Assembly (NCBI GenBank): GCA_036389295.1 | Contig: DASVQB010000063.1 | Span: forward strand, 1-64,000 | Reading direction: 5' to 3' | DNA length: 64,000 nucleotides | Origin: AC-37 sp036389295 | GTDB taxonomy: Bacteria; Actinomycetota; Thermoleophilia; Solirubrobacterales; Thermoleophilaceae | Translations under genes and position numbers: made by a program | Shown here: piece after piece, positions 48,879 to 57,153 of the stretch | How positions within the stretch are numbered: position 1 is the first letter of the stretch | Layout of the letters: the number at the start of each line of letters is the position of its first letter | The notes under the pieces: model-generated | The model's input: the letters and a program-made list of their open reading frames with translations, nothing else | The model's database searches: none | What the model was told of the DNA's origin: nothing

Positions 48879-49940
48879 GTGGACCAGCAGGACCGGAGCC
48901 AGCCGCCGCAGGGCGCGCAGCCGCCGCAGGGGCCGCCGGCGCCCGCCTCGCCGTACGGCTCGCCGCAGGGGCCGCCGGCGCCTGGCTCGCCGCAGGGGCC
49001 GCCGGCGCCCGCTCCGCCGCAGCAGCCCTACGGGCCCGCCGCCTACGGCCCCCCGCCGCCGCCGGCGCCGCCGCAGCCCTACGGCCCCCACTACGGCTAC
49101 GCGTGGGCCTTCCCGCACCCGGCTCCGCCCGACCCGCCCGAGCTGCCCGACGGCGCGAGCCCGTGGCCGCGCTGGCCGGCCTGGTACGGGCCCGCGGCGT
49201 TCGGCGTCGGCATCGGGGTGACGCTCGTGGCCGTCACGATCGTCGGCGTGATCGCGGCCCTGGCGGGAGCGAACGTCGAGGACGAGGCCACCGGCGCCTT
49301 CACGCAGATCGCGACGGTCATGCAGGACGCCATCTTCATCGCCGCCGCCGTCTTCTTCGCGGCGCGCACGGCCCCGCCCCGCCCGTGGCAGTTCGGCCTC
49401 CGCGGCTCGCGGTTCTGGCCGGCCGTCGGCTGGGCGGCGCTCGGCATCGTGGCCTTCTGGATCTTCGCCGCGGTCTACGTCGCGCTCGTCAGCCCCGAGG
49501 GCGAGCAGGGGACGCTCGAGAACCTCGGCACCGAGGACAGCCGGGCGGCGCTGATCGGCGCCGCGGTGCTCGTGATCGTGGTCGCGCCCGTCGCCGAGGA
49601 GTTCTTCTTCCGCGGCTTCTTCTACCGGGCGCTGCGCACCCGGATGGCGGTCCTGCCGGCCGCGCTCCTCGACGGCGCCCTGTTCGGGGTCATCCACTTC
49701 GAGGGGGCCGACACCGCCGAGATCCTCCCGATCCTCGCCGTGCTCGGCGTGACCTTCTGCCTCGTCTACGAGCGGACCGGGACGCTCTTCACCACGATCG
49801 CCCTGCACGCCCTCAACAACTTCATCGCCTACGGGAACGGCACCGACGAGTGGGCGGTGGCCGGCATCGTGGGCGCGACGGCGATCGCGGGCTGCATGAT
49901 CGTGCCGCGGTTCCTGCCGTCGCCGGCGTCCGCGCGGTGA
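48879..49940 (+). CDS. CPBP-family intramembrane glutamic endopeptidase with proline-rich N-terminus
   Basis: 353 residues from GTG 48879. The first 95 residues are Pro/Gln/Gly/Tyr-rich, encoded partly by three copies of a 20-base repeat. Eight helices follow. The Abi/CPBP motifs are VVAPVAEEFFFRGFFYRALR near 233 (EExxxR), LLDGALFGVIHFEGAD near 263 and TIALHALNNFIAY near 308. These CAAX-protease-like enzymes cleave membrane substrates. TACTCT at 48867-48872, six bases before the GTG, may be a leaderless promoter. It is followed by an ABC exporter. Confidence 0.92.
   Translation: MDQQDRSQPPQGAQPPQGPPAPASPYGSPQGPPAPGSPQGPPAPAPPQQPYGPAAYGPPPPPAPPQPYGPHYGYAWAFPHPAPPDPPELPDGASPWPRWPAWYGPAAFGVGIGVTLVAVTIVGVIAALAGANVEDEATGAFTQIATVMQDAIFIAAAVFFAARTAPPRPWQFGLRGSRFWPAVGWAALGIVAFWIFAAVYVALVSPEGEQGTLENLGTEDSRAALIGAAVLVIVVAPVAEEFFFRGFFYRALRTRMAVLPAALLDGALFGVIHFEGADTAEILPILAVLGVTFCLVYERTGTLFTTIALHALNNFIAYGNGTDEWAVAGIVGATAIAGCMIVPRFLPSPASAR
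48924..49009 (+). repeat. Three copies of a 20-base repeat encoding the proline-rich tail
   Basis: CCGCAGGGGCCGCCGGCGCC occurs at 48924-48943, 48963-48982 and 48990-49009, in frame, giving repeated PQGPPAP units in the CPBP protein. The unequal spacing suggests successive slippage events. Confidence 0.85.
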
Positions 49941-50704
49941 GCGGCCCCGGCGCGGCCCCGCCGGACGCGGCCCCGCCGCCGCTCGCCGTCGAGGCCCGCG
50001 GCCTCCGCAAGCGCTACGGCGGCCTCGTGGCCGTCGACGGCGTCGACTTCACCGTGCGGGCCGGCGAGTGCTTCGGCTTCCTCGGGCCGAACGGCGCCGG
50101 CAAGACCACCACGATGAAGGCGATCTACGGCCTCGCGCAGGTCGACGGGGGCCAGCTGACGGTGCTGGGGCTCGACGCGCGGACCGAGCGGCGGGAGCTG
50201 AACGCGCGCCTCGGCGTCGTCCCGCAGGAGGAGAACCTGGACCGCGAGCTGACCGTGCGCGAGAACCTCGAGGTCCACGCCGGCTACTTCGGCGTGTCGC
50301 TCGACGGCCGGATCGACGAGCTGCTCCGCATGGCGCTGCTCGACACGCGCGCCGACGACCGCCCGCGGGAGCTGTCGGGCGGCATGAAGCGGCGGCTCCT
50401 GATCGTCCGCGCGCTCGTGAACCGGCCGCAGCTCGTGGTGCTCGACGAGCCAACGACCGGGCTCGACCCGCAGGCCCGCCTCGCCGTCTGGGGCATGCTC
50501 GACGGCCTGAAGGCCGAGGGCGTGACGCTTGTCGTCACGACCCACTACATGGAGGAGGCCGAGCGGATCTGCGACCGCCTCGTGATCATGGACCGGGGCC
50601 GGATCCAGGCCTGCGGGTCGCCGGCGGAGCTGCGTGAGCGCTACCGCGAGGAGACGCTCGAGGGCGTGTTCCTGGCGGTCGCCGGCCACACGCTGCGCGA
50701 ATGA
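49937..50704 (+). CDS. ABC transporter ATP-binding protein (NodI/DrrA-like)
   Basis: 255 residues; GTG 49937 overlaps the CPBP stop (GTGA). Walker A GFLGPNGAGKTTTMKAIYGL near 48, Q-loop VVPQEENLDRELTV near 95, signature RELSGGMKRRLLIVRAL near 147, Walker B LVVLDEPTTGLDPQARLAVW near 170 and VTTHYMEEAERICD near 203. The LSGGMKRR and YMEEAE features are those of DrrA/NodI exporters. It works with the permease that begins in its own stop codon. Confidence 0.93.
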   Translation: MSGPGAAPPDAAPPPLAVEARGLRKRYGGLVAVDGVDFTVRAGECFGFLGPNGAGKTTTMKAIYGLAQVDGGQLTVLGLDARTERRELNARLGVVPQEENLDRELTVRENLEVHAGYFGVSLDGRIDELLRMALLDTRADDRPRELSGGMKRRLLIVRALVNRPQLVVLDEPTTGLDPQARLAVWGMLDGLKAEGVTLVVTTHYMEEAERICDRLVIMDRGRIQACGSPAELRERYREETLEGVFLAVAGHTLRE

Positions 50705-51474
50705 GCGCCTACGTCCCCAGCCTGCGAGGGGCGCTGAGCGTCTGGCGGCGCGACCTCCGGGTCTTCCTGAAGATCTGGAAGGGCGCCCTGCTGCCGCAGT
50801 TCTTCGACCCGCTCTTCTACCTCGTCGCGATGGGGTTCGGCCTCGGCACCTACCTCGCGCGCGTGAAGGGGATCGAGTACCGGCAGTTCATCGCGCCCGG
50901 GCTCGTCGCGTCGGCGGTGATGTGGGCCGCGTCGTTCGAGTCGACCTGGAACGCCTTCTTCAAGATGGAGGAGACGCGCCTCTACGACGCGATCCTGTCG
51001 ACGCCCGTCGACGTGCAGGACGTCGTGCTGGGCGAGGTCACCTGGTGCGCCACGCGCGCCGTCGTGTACGGGTCGAGCTTCCTGGTCGTGGTCACGGCGT
51101 TCGGCCTGGTCGACTCGCCGTGGGCGCTGGCCGTGCCGGTCTTCCTGGTCGTCGGCGGCGCCTGCTTCGGGACCATGGGGATCGCGTTCACCTCGATGAT
51201 CCCGCGGATCGAGTTCAACTCGTACTACTTCACGCTGTTCATCACGCCGCTGTTCCTGTTCAGCGGGATCTTCTACCCGCTCGACGACCTGCCCGGCTGG
51301 ACGCACGTGGTGGCGTGGTTCACGCCGCTGTACCACCTCGTGGAGGTGACCCGCTCGCTGACCCTGGACCCCGACCTCCTGCGGGTGCTGGGGAACGGGC
51401 TGTGGCTCGCGGCGGTCACCCTGGCCCTGTTCGCCGTGCCCGTGAGGTACATGCGAAGGCGGCTGGTCGCATGA
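50701..51474 (+). CDS. ABC-2 type permease (NodJ/DrrB-like)
   Basis: 257 residues, ATG overlapping the ATPase stop (ATGA). Six helices with the ABC-2 signature near the C-terminus: FFTLFITPLFLFSGIFYPL and WTHVVAWFTPLYHLVEVTRS. The N-terminal cytoplasmic amphipathic part WRRDLRVFLKIWKGALLPQF is typical. With the upstream ATPase it forms a complete exporter of lipid-linked or hydrophobic substrate. Confidence 0.93.
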   Translation: MSAYVPSLRGALSVWRRDLRVFLKIWKGALLPQFFDPLFYLVAMGFGLGTYLARVKGIEYRQFIAPGLVASAVMWAASFESTWNAFFKMEETRLYDAILSTPVDVQDVVLGEVTWCATRAVVYGSSFLVVVTAFGLVDSPWALAVPVFLVVGGACFGTMGIAFTSMIPRIEFNSYYFTLFITPLFLFSGIFYPLDDLPGWTHVVAWFTPLYHLVEVTRSLTLDPDLLRVLGNGLWLAAVTLALFAVPVRYMRRRLVA

Positions 51475-51476
51475 GT

Positions 51477-51511
51477 GCGCGCGGCGAGCGCCTGAGGCGC
51501 GCGGCGAGCGC
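51477..51511 (+). repeat. 15-base direct repeat before the L,D-transpeptidase gene
   Basis: GCGCGCGGCGAGCGC occurs at 51477-51491 and 51497-51511, in the 89-base gap after the permease gene. No gene or clear promoter is seen there. Confidence 0.5.
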
Positions 51512-51563
51512 TGGCGCGCCATTGCGCGTGGACGGCCGGCGGACCGGGAAGAATGTCCGCGCT

Positions 51564-52571
51564 ATGCGACCCGCCAGGTCACTCCCCACCGCCTCCGCGC
51601 TGCTCGCGCTGGCCCTCGCCCCGGCCGCCGCCGCCCAGACGGTGCCGGTCGAGCCGCCGGCCGCGCCGGCGCCCGCCCCGCCGGCGACGCCCGCGCCCGA
51701 GCCCGCCGCGGCGAAGCTGTCGGTCGGGGTCGCCTCGGTGGGCGATCGCGGCAGGCGCTGGGTGCTGGCGGACGAGCGGCTCGTGGCGGTCGGCCGGCTC
51801 GACCCGTTCGTGGACGGCCAGAGGGTCGTCGTCACGCTCTACCGCGGCAAGAAGCGGCTCGGCAGCAGGACCGTGAAGGTGCGGGACGTGAAGGGCCACG
51901 GCCAGTTCACCGTCGCGTTCGGGGGCGTCGGGAAGACGGGCGCCTACAGCGTGCTCGCGAAGCACAAGAAGACGGCGCAGCAGAAGGGCGCGACCTCGAA
52001 GCGCGCGCGGTTCGGGGCGATCGCCGGCAGCGCCGGCCGGTTCCAGGACGTGCGCCTGCTCCAGATCGGGCTGCGCCGGCTCGCCTACGTCACTCCGCTG
52101 ACCGGCCACTTCCAGGCGGCGACCAGGCGGGCCGTGCTCGCCTTCCGCAAGGTCAACGGGATGAGCCGCAGCATGTCGCCGTCGCAGCGGATCTTCAAGA
52201 TGCTCTTCCGCGGGCTAGGCGGCTACAGGCTGCGCCACCCGAAGGCCGGCCAGCACGTCGAGGTGAGCCTCTCGCGGGCCGTGCTCGTCCTCGCCGACAG
52301 GGGCGTGCCGCAGCGGATCTACCACGCGTCGCCCGGCAAGCCGTCGACGCCGACGGTGCGCGGCGCGTTCAGCTTCTACCGCAAGCAGCCGGGCACGAAC
52401 TCGCACGGCATGGTCCACTCGGTCTACTTCCACGGCGGCTACGCGATCCACGGCTACAAGTCGGTGCCGGCGTTCCCGGCGAGCCACGGCTGCGTCCGGG
52501 TGCCGATCGCCAACGCGCTCTCGATCTACCGGTCGATCCGGCTGGGCGAGAAGATCTTCGTCTACCGGTAG
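51564..52571 (+). CDS. L,D-transpeptidase with peptidoglycan-binding domain
   Basis: 335 residues from ATG 51564, which begins a good signal peptide (SLPTASALLALALAPAAAAQ). A Pro/Ala linker leads to a beta-rich domain (about 50-150), a peptidoglycan-binding-like helical domain (QIGLRRLAYVTPLTGHFQAA near 175), and the YkuD catalytic domain (about 230-335) with HGYKSVPAFPASHGCVRVP, the conserved His and SHGCVR cysteine. It forms 3-3 crosslinks in peptidoglycan or attaches proteins. Intact catalytic motif. Confidence 0.93.
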   Translation: MRPARSLPTASALLALALAPAAAAQTVPVEPPAAPAPAPPATPAPEPAAAKLSVGVASVGDRGRRWVLADERLVAVGRLDPFVDGQRVVVTLYRGKKRLGSRTVKVRDVKGHGQFTVAFGGVGKTGAYSVLAKHKKTAQQKGATSKRARFGAIAGSAGRFQDVRLLQIGLRRLAYVTPLTGHFQAATRRAVLAFRKVNGMSRSMSPSQRIFKMLFRGLGGYRLRHPKAGQHVEVSLSRAVLVLADRGVPQRIYHASPGKPSTPTVRGAFSFYRKQPGTNSHGMVHSVYFHGGYAIHGYKSVPAFPASHGCVRVPIANALSIYRSIRLGEKIFVYR

Positions 52572-52596
52572 CCCGCCGGGCGGGCGGGGCCGCGCG

Positions 52597-52956
52597 TCAG
52601 CGGCGGGCCGGCACGTAGCCCGCGACGATCCGCAGCAGCACGAAGAAGGCCAGGAACGCGAGCAGCGTCGCCACCCCGCGCTCGGCCCAGACGCTGCTCG
52701 AGTCGACCACCCCCGAGAACGGCTCGAGCAGCACGTCGGCGGCGTCGTCGATCGCCTCGCGGACGTCGCTGTGCTCGGCCTCGCGCTGGCGCTCGGTCCG
52801 GGCGGACGGCGCGGGCGCGTTGAGGTCGTCGACGCGCGCGACCTGCGTCTCGGCCCCGCCCTGGGCCTCGTCGATCGCGAACAGGCCGAACGAGGCGACG
52901 AGGATCGCGGCGGCGATCGTCGAGATCCAGCGCAGCGGGGTCTGGAGCGCGGTCAC
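52597..52956 (-). CDS. Hypothetical small membrane protein
   Basis: 119 residues from GTG 52956. Two hydrophobic helices (WISTIAAAILVASFGLFAID at 10-29 and TLLAFLAFFVLLRIVAGYVP near the end) separated by an acidic, helical loop (RTERQREAEHSDVREAIDDA). No family recognised. GTGA overlap with the stop of the patatin-like gene indicates the two were translated together. Confidence 0.75.
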   Translation of the reverse strand: MTALQTPLRWISTIAAAILVASFGLFAIDEAQGGAETQVARVDDLNAPAPSARTERQREAEHSDVREAIDDAADVLLEPFSGVVDSSSVWAERGVATLLAFLAFFVLLRIVAGYVPARR

Positions 52957-54066
52957 GAGCCCGACGCCCTCGCGGCGCCCGCGTCGCCGTGCAGCTCCGT
53001 GCGACGCAGCGGGTCCAGCGCGGCGACCGTGGCGTCGTAGCCGCGCCGCATCGCGTCCGGCCAGCGGCGGCGGTCGAGGAACGTGTCGAAGAACGACCAG
53101 CCGCGCAGCTCTCCGGGCCGGAGCGGCTCGACGAGCGTCAGCCGGTCGCCGAGGCGGCGCGCGCTGCGCCGGGCGAGCTCGAGCCGGCCGCCGGCGTCGA
53201 CCTGCCGGCTCGCGTCGAGCAGCCCGAGCGGCCGGCGCTCCCAGCCGGAGATGTCATCGGCGCGGAGGCCGGGCGGCAGGATCACGTTGAGGCCGAAGAC
53301 GCGGTCGAAGCCGCCGTCGTCGACCAGCGGCTCGGCCGGGAACGCGTCGATCACGCCGCCGTCGACGTAGAAGTCGCCCTCCACGCGGACGGCCTCGACG
53401 AACAGCGGCAGCGCCACGGCGATCCGGACCAGCTCGCCGAGCGTCAGCTCCGGCGTGGCCTCGCTGCCGAAGTGCTCCAGGCGGCCGCGGTCGAGGTTGT
53501 AGACGACCGTGTGGAACGGGATCTCGGGTCTCGCCGGCCGCCATGCGCCAGAGCCGGCGGTCGAACAGCCGCTCGAGCGCGTCGCCCTTCGCCAGTCCGG
53601 TGAACCCGCGCAGGGCGAGCAGCGGCAGGCGGGTCCACTGCACGTCGAGGTAGTCCTGGGGCCGCCACGAGAGCGAGAACTCGGCCATCTCCCGCGCGGT
53701 CAGCCCGGCCGCCCACATCGCGCCCCAGATCGCCGAGCCCGAGCAGGCGGAGATCGCGGCCGGCCGCACGCCCGCCTCCTCGAAAGCGCGCGCCATCCCG
53801 ACGAGCGCGATCGCGCCGCCGCTGCCGCCCGAGCCGACGACCCCGACGCGCTGTCGGCGCAGCTCCGGGATCGGCCGCTCGGCGTGCGGCGGGAAGACGT
53901 CGGCGGGGATTCGCTCGTCGCGGTCGACGAGCGGCAGCGGCAGGAGCGCGCGCCGCGCGGTGCGCAGGAAGTCGAGGTCGGCGGCCAGGGAGAGGCCCGA
54001 TCGCACGCGGTCCACCTGCTGGATCCGGCGCTTCAGGTCGAACGGGTCGAGCAGGTCGAGCGCCAT
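52953..54066 (-). pseudogene. Patatin-like phospholipase gene with a frameshift
   Basis: Two overlapping frames together encode one patatin. From ATG 54066 the first reads VGVVGSGGSGGAIALVGMAR (oxyanion loop) and SACSGSAIWGAMWAAG (nucleophile Ser; the first Gly of GxSxG is Ala) and FSLSWRPQDYLDV, up to about 53530. The second continues PEIPFHTVVYNLDRGRLEHF and FYVDGGVIDAFPAEPL (catalytic Asp) to the stop at 52953. The shift at about 53526-53531 (GAGACCCGAGATC) equals one extra or two missing bases. Either a sequencing error or a recent inactivation; the downstream frame stays open and coupled to the next gene, so decay is not advanced. An intact protein would be about 370 residues. Confidence 0.8.
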
Positions 54067-54088
54067 GGCGCTAGCTTACGCGCGCGTC

Positions 54089-54451
54089 GTGTCGTTCCTC
54101 GTCGACCCACCGCTGCTCGTCGCGAGCGGCGAGGCGTACGCCAGGCTCGCCCCCGAGGAGGCTCAGGGCGGGCTCGCGCGAGCCGCCGCGGCCGCCTGCC
54201 TCGCGCTGTTCTGGGGCGTGAGCGGGCCGCTCTACCTGAACGCGCGCTGGACGAGGCCGCTGTGGCGGCTCTTGCCCGGCCGCGACGGCTGCGACTGGAT
54301 CATCCGCTCGGGCGTCCTGCCCGTTCGCCCGCCGCGGCGCGACGCCCGGCTGGACGCGGTGGTCGTCGCGCTGTTCGCGACCTACCCGCTCTGGCTCTGG
54401 CTCGGCTGGGACCACGGCCGCCGCGCCCGGCCGCGGCCGCCCGGGCGGTGA
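54089..54451 (+). CDS. Hypothetical membrane protein
   Basis: 120 residues from GTG 54089; ATG 54065 overlaps the divergent patatin start and is less likely. TAGCTT at 54072-54077 could be a -10. Two helices (LARAAAAACLALFWGVSGPL and LDAVVVALFATYPLWLWLGW) surround a loop YLNARWTRPLWRLLPGRDGC. I do not recognise the family. Upstream of pyrE by 43 bases on the same strand. Confidence 0.65.
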   Translation: MSFLVDPPLLVASGEAYARLAPEEAQGGLARAAAAACLALFWGVSGPLYLNARWTRPLWRLLPGRDGCDWIIRSGVLPVRPPRRDARLDAVVVALFATYPLWLWLGWDHGRRARPRPPGR

Positions 54452-54494
54452 GACCGCGCCCCACCTCCGCCGGGCCGCCGCGGCCGAGCCGCCC

Positions 54495-55049
54495 GTGAGC
54501 GCGCGCGACGACCTCGTCCGCGAGCTCCGCGACCACGCGCTGGTCCTCGGCGAGTTCACGTTGACGAGCGGACGCACCTCGACCTACCTGATCGACGCGA
54601 AGCGCGCGATCCTGCGCCCCGCGGGCTTCCGCGCCCTGGCGGAGCTGGTGGCCGCCGAGGCGCGCGAGCGCGGCGCGACCGCGGTCGGCGGCATGACGAT
54701 GGGCGCCGACCCGATCGCCTGCGCGGCGCTGGCCGGCGGCTCCGACGCGGTCGCGTTCTTCGTCCGCAAGGAGCGCAAGGAGCACGGGCTCTCGCGCTGG
54801 GTCGAGGGGCCGCCGCTCGAGCCCGGCGCCCGCTGCCTGATCGTCGAGGACGTCGTGACGACCGGCGGGTCGACGATCGCGGCGATCGAGCGGGTCCGCG
54901 ACGAGGGGCTCGAGGTCGTCGGCGTCCTGGCGATCCTCGACCGCCTCGCCGGCGGGGCGGACGCGATCCGGGCGGCGGCCGGCGACGGCGTCCCCTACAC
55001 GGCGCTCACGACAATCGACGACGTCCACCCGGACCGGCCCGACCGCTGA
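54495..55049 (+). CDS. pyrE: Orotate phosphoribosyltransferase
   Basis: 184 residues from GTG 54495. Converts orotate and PRPP to OMP in pyrimidine synthesis. Features: FTLTSGRTSTYLIDAKRAIL near 20, GGMTMGADPIACAALAGG near 65, FFVRKERKEHGLSRWVEGPP near 85 and the PRPP motif CLIVEDVVTTGGSTIAAIER near 118. Slightly short but complete. It is followed by a strong bidirectional hairpin. Confidence 0.95.
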   Translation: MSARDDLVRELRDHALVLGEFTLTSGRTSTYLIDAKRAILRPAGFRALAELVAAEARERGATAVGGMTMGADPIACAALAGGSDAVAFFVRKERKEHGLSRWVEGPPLEPGARCLIVEDVVTTGGSTIAAIERVRDEGLEVVGVLAILDRLAGGADAIRAAAGDGVPYTALTTIDDVHPDRPDR

Positions 55050-55056
55050 GCGACCG

Positions 55057-55099
55057 CCGCGTCGAGTTTCCATCGGTATGCGATGGAAAGTCGACGCGG
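55057..55099. terminator. Large bidirectional hairpin between convergent genes
   Basis: CCGCGTCGA-G-TTTCCATCG (55057-55075), loop GTATG, then CGATGGAAA-G-TCGACGCGG (55081-55099): 18 of 19 positions pair with one G/G mismatch. It fills the 58-base gap between pyrE and the convergent cyclase gene. The TTT/AAA in the stem and lack of a following T tract suit a bidirectional factor-independent terminator of GC-rich bacteria. Confidence 0.8.
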
Positions 55100-55107
55100 T
55101 AGCCGCG

Positions 55108-56226
55108 TCAACCGTCCGCGAGCGGCCGCGCGCGGAACAGCGGCACGGGCTCGCGCACGTTCTTCAGCCGGCGGCGGCCGGCGGGCGACCACCTGAACTC
55201 GTCGCCGGCCGCGTCGCGGACCTCGCTCGTGGCGAGCACGCTGCCCGGCCGCGCGATGCCGGTCACGCGGCTCGCCACGTTCACCGGCGAGCCGTACCAG
55301 TCCCCGGCCCGCCCCAGGGCGGTCCCGGCGGCCACGCCGGCCCGGAGCTGTGGGAAGTCCTCGCCGGCGTCGTCCGCTCGGGCGACCAGCTCGAGCGCCG
55401 CGTCGACCGCCGGCGCCGACTCGGGCGAGACCAGCATCGCGGCGTCGCCGATCGTCTTGACGAGCCGCACCGGCGGCTCGACCGCGTCGCTCGCCAGCTC
55501 CACGAGCCGCCCGGCCAGCATCCCGAGCTCCTCCGCCGGCAGCTCCTCGCCGAGCTTCGTGAAGCCGACGAGGTCGGCGAAGCAGACGGTCACCTGCTCG
55601 GCGCCCGGGAGCCGGCCGGCCTCGATGTCGGCGCGGCCGACGACGTCGCTTCGCACCGTCTCCCGGACGTACAGGCGGAAGACGTACTCGAGCACCGGGC
55701 CCATCAGCGGCCCGAGCGTCTCCGCCGCGCCGGCGTAGCGGAGGCCGACGTCGCGCTCGGTGTCGCCGGGCCGCAGCAGCGAGCGCCCGATCAGGTCGAC
55801 GGTCGCCTCCGCGATCCGCGCCATCGACTCGCCGACCACGCGCGCGACCTCCAGGATCCCCTGCTCGGTCAGCCCCGCGTCGAGGAACTGCTTGAGCTGC
55901 CGGGCGGCCTCCACGTCGTCGTCGCCGTACACGTGCTCGTCCTCGCCGGCCCGCGGCATGCCGATCGCCTGGAGCTGCTTGAGCAGGAACTCGAGCGACA
56001 CGTCCGCGTGCTCGGCCACCTCCCCGGCCGTCAGCCGGCCCTCGCCGCGCAGCACCTGCTCGACCGGCAGGAGCGCGAGGCGGTCCTCCTCGACCGCCCT
56101 CCGCAGCTCGTCCAGCGAGACGCCGCTCGCGTGGAGCTGCTCGAGCAGGTCGCGCCGGCCCGCGCGCGCCTCCTCGTCTTCGAGGCCCTCGAGGAGGCCC
56201 TCGCGCTCGAAGTCCGGGGCGGCTAT
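55108..56226 (-). CDS. Class III adenylate cyclase with Rv1264-like regulatory domain, apparent ATA start
   Basis: About 372 residues. Regulatory part (1-190): AAPDFEREGLLEGLEDEEAR, LLEQLHASGVSLDELRRAVE and LTAGEVAEHADVSLEFLLKQ, matching the N-terminal domain of the pH-sensing mycobacterial cyclase Rv1264. Catalytic part: VCFADLVGFTKLGEELPAEE (metal Asp), VKTIGDAAMLVS (Lys and second Asp) and YGSPVNVASRVTGIARPGSV (Asn and Arg). All catalytic residues are present. No ATG, GTG or TTG precedes the domain; ATA 56226 overlaps the hydrolase TAG as ATAG and fits the domain start. The alternative GTG lies deep inside the regulatory domain. Confidence 0.88.
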   Translation of the reverse strand: MAAPDFEREGLLEGLEDEEARAGRRDLLEQLHASGVSLDELRRAVEEDRLALLPVEQVLRGEGRLTAGEVAEHADVSLEFLLKQLQAIGMPRAGEDEHVYGDDDVEAARQLKQFLDAGLTEQGILEVARVVGESMARIAEATVDLIGRSLLRPGDTERDVGLRYAGAAETLGPLMGPVLEYVFRLYVRETVRSDVVGRADIEAGRLPGAEQVTVCFADLVGFTKLGEELPAEELGMLAGRLVELASDAVEPPVRLVKTIGDAAMLVSPESAPAVDAALELVARADDAGEDFPQLRAGVAAGTALGRAGDWYGSPVNVASRVTGIARPGSVLATSEVRDAAGDEFRWSPAGRRRLKNVREPVPLFRARPLADG

Positions 56227-57110
56227 GCGCCCTCCCGCAGGAGCTCCCTGAGCCGGTCCTCGGGGAGCACGGACGGCTCGGTGGAGTCCATGAACTCGGT
56301 GAGGGCCCGGAGGAAGCCGCGCGGGTCCTCGCGGTGCGGGAAGTGCCCGGCGTCGAACGACACGAGCCGGCTGCCGGGCATCGCCTCGGTGGCCCTGACC
56401 CCGTGCGCGAACGGGATGATCGGGTCGTGCTCGCCCCAGACGATGAGGGTGGGCATCTCGGCCGCGAGGTAGAGGCGGTCGGTCGCGCTCACCCGCTGCC
56501 CGGCGGGGTCGAGGATCGTGCGCAGCGTGTGCACGAAGGCGGCCCGCGCCCCCGCGTCGGACAGCGACGAGAAGCCGCGCCACATCTCCTCGAGGTCGGA
56601 CCCGGCGCGCAGGCCGAGCCGCGACAGGAACGCAGCGGCCGTGTTCGTCCAGTCGACGATCCCGCGCGCGGTCAGCAGCGGGAGGACCAGCTCGGAGCCG
56701 GGGAGCACCGCGGCGCGCAGGAGGAGGTGGACCTCGCGGCCGAGCCCGCCGCTCGACACCAGCACGAGGCGCTCGACCCGCTCGGGGAACTGGTACGCCA
56801 TCTGCATCGCGATGCCGCCGCCGAGCGAGTGGCCGACGACCGTCGCGCGGTCGTGGCCCAGCGCGGCGAGCAGGTCGCGGATCCCGCTGGCGTACGCGCC
56901 GAGCGAGTAGTCGCCGGGCGGCTTGGCGGACTCGCCGTGCCCGAGCAGGTCGGGCGCCACCACCGTGTAGCTCTCGGAGAGCGGCTCGATCACGTCGGCC
57001 CACGTGTCCGAGCTGCCGGTGATCCCGTGGATCAGCACGACCACCGGGCCCCAGCCCGCCTGGCGGTAGCTGACCCGGTGACCGTGGAGGACTATCTCCT
57101 CGCATTCCAT
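56223..57110 (-). CDS. Alpha/beta hydrolase
   Basis: 295 residues. Core signatures: VVVLIHGITGSSDTWADVIE near 23, VVAPDLLGHGESAKP near 50, nucleophile elbow VVGHSLGGGIAMQMAYQFPE near 92, acid in LIVWGEHDPIIPFAHGV near 228, and catalytic His in DAGHFPHREDP near 263. It could hydrolyse an ester, lactone or epoxide; the substrate is open. Its stop overlaps the probable ATA start of the adenylate cyclase, so hydrolase and cAMP synthesis may be co-expressed. Confidence 0.92.
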   Translation of the reverse strand: MECEEIVLHGHRVSYRQAGWGPVVVLIHGITGSSDTWADVIEPLSESYTVVAPDLLGHGESAKPPGDYSLGAYASGIRDLLAALGHDRATVVGHSLGGGIAMQMAYQFPERVERLVLVSSGGLGREVHLLLRAAVLPGSELVLPLLTARGIVDWTNTAAAFLSRLGLRAGSDLEEMWRGFSSLSDAGARAAFVHTLRTILDPAGQRVSATDRLYLAAEMPTLIVWGEHDPIIPFAHGVRATEAMPGSRLVSFDAGHFPHREDPRGFLRALTEFMDSTEPSVLPEDRLRELLREGA

Positions 57111-57153
57111 GGCTGACTCCTCTCTACCCCGCGTGGGGGTCGCCTAGCCGGGG

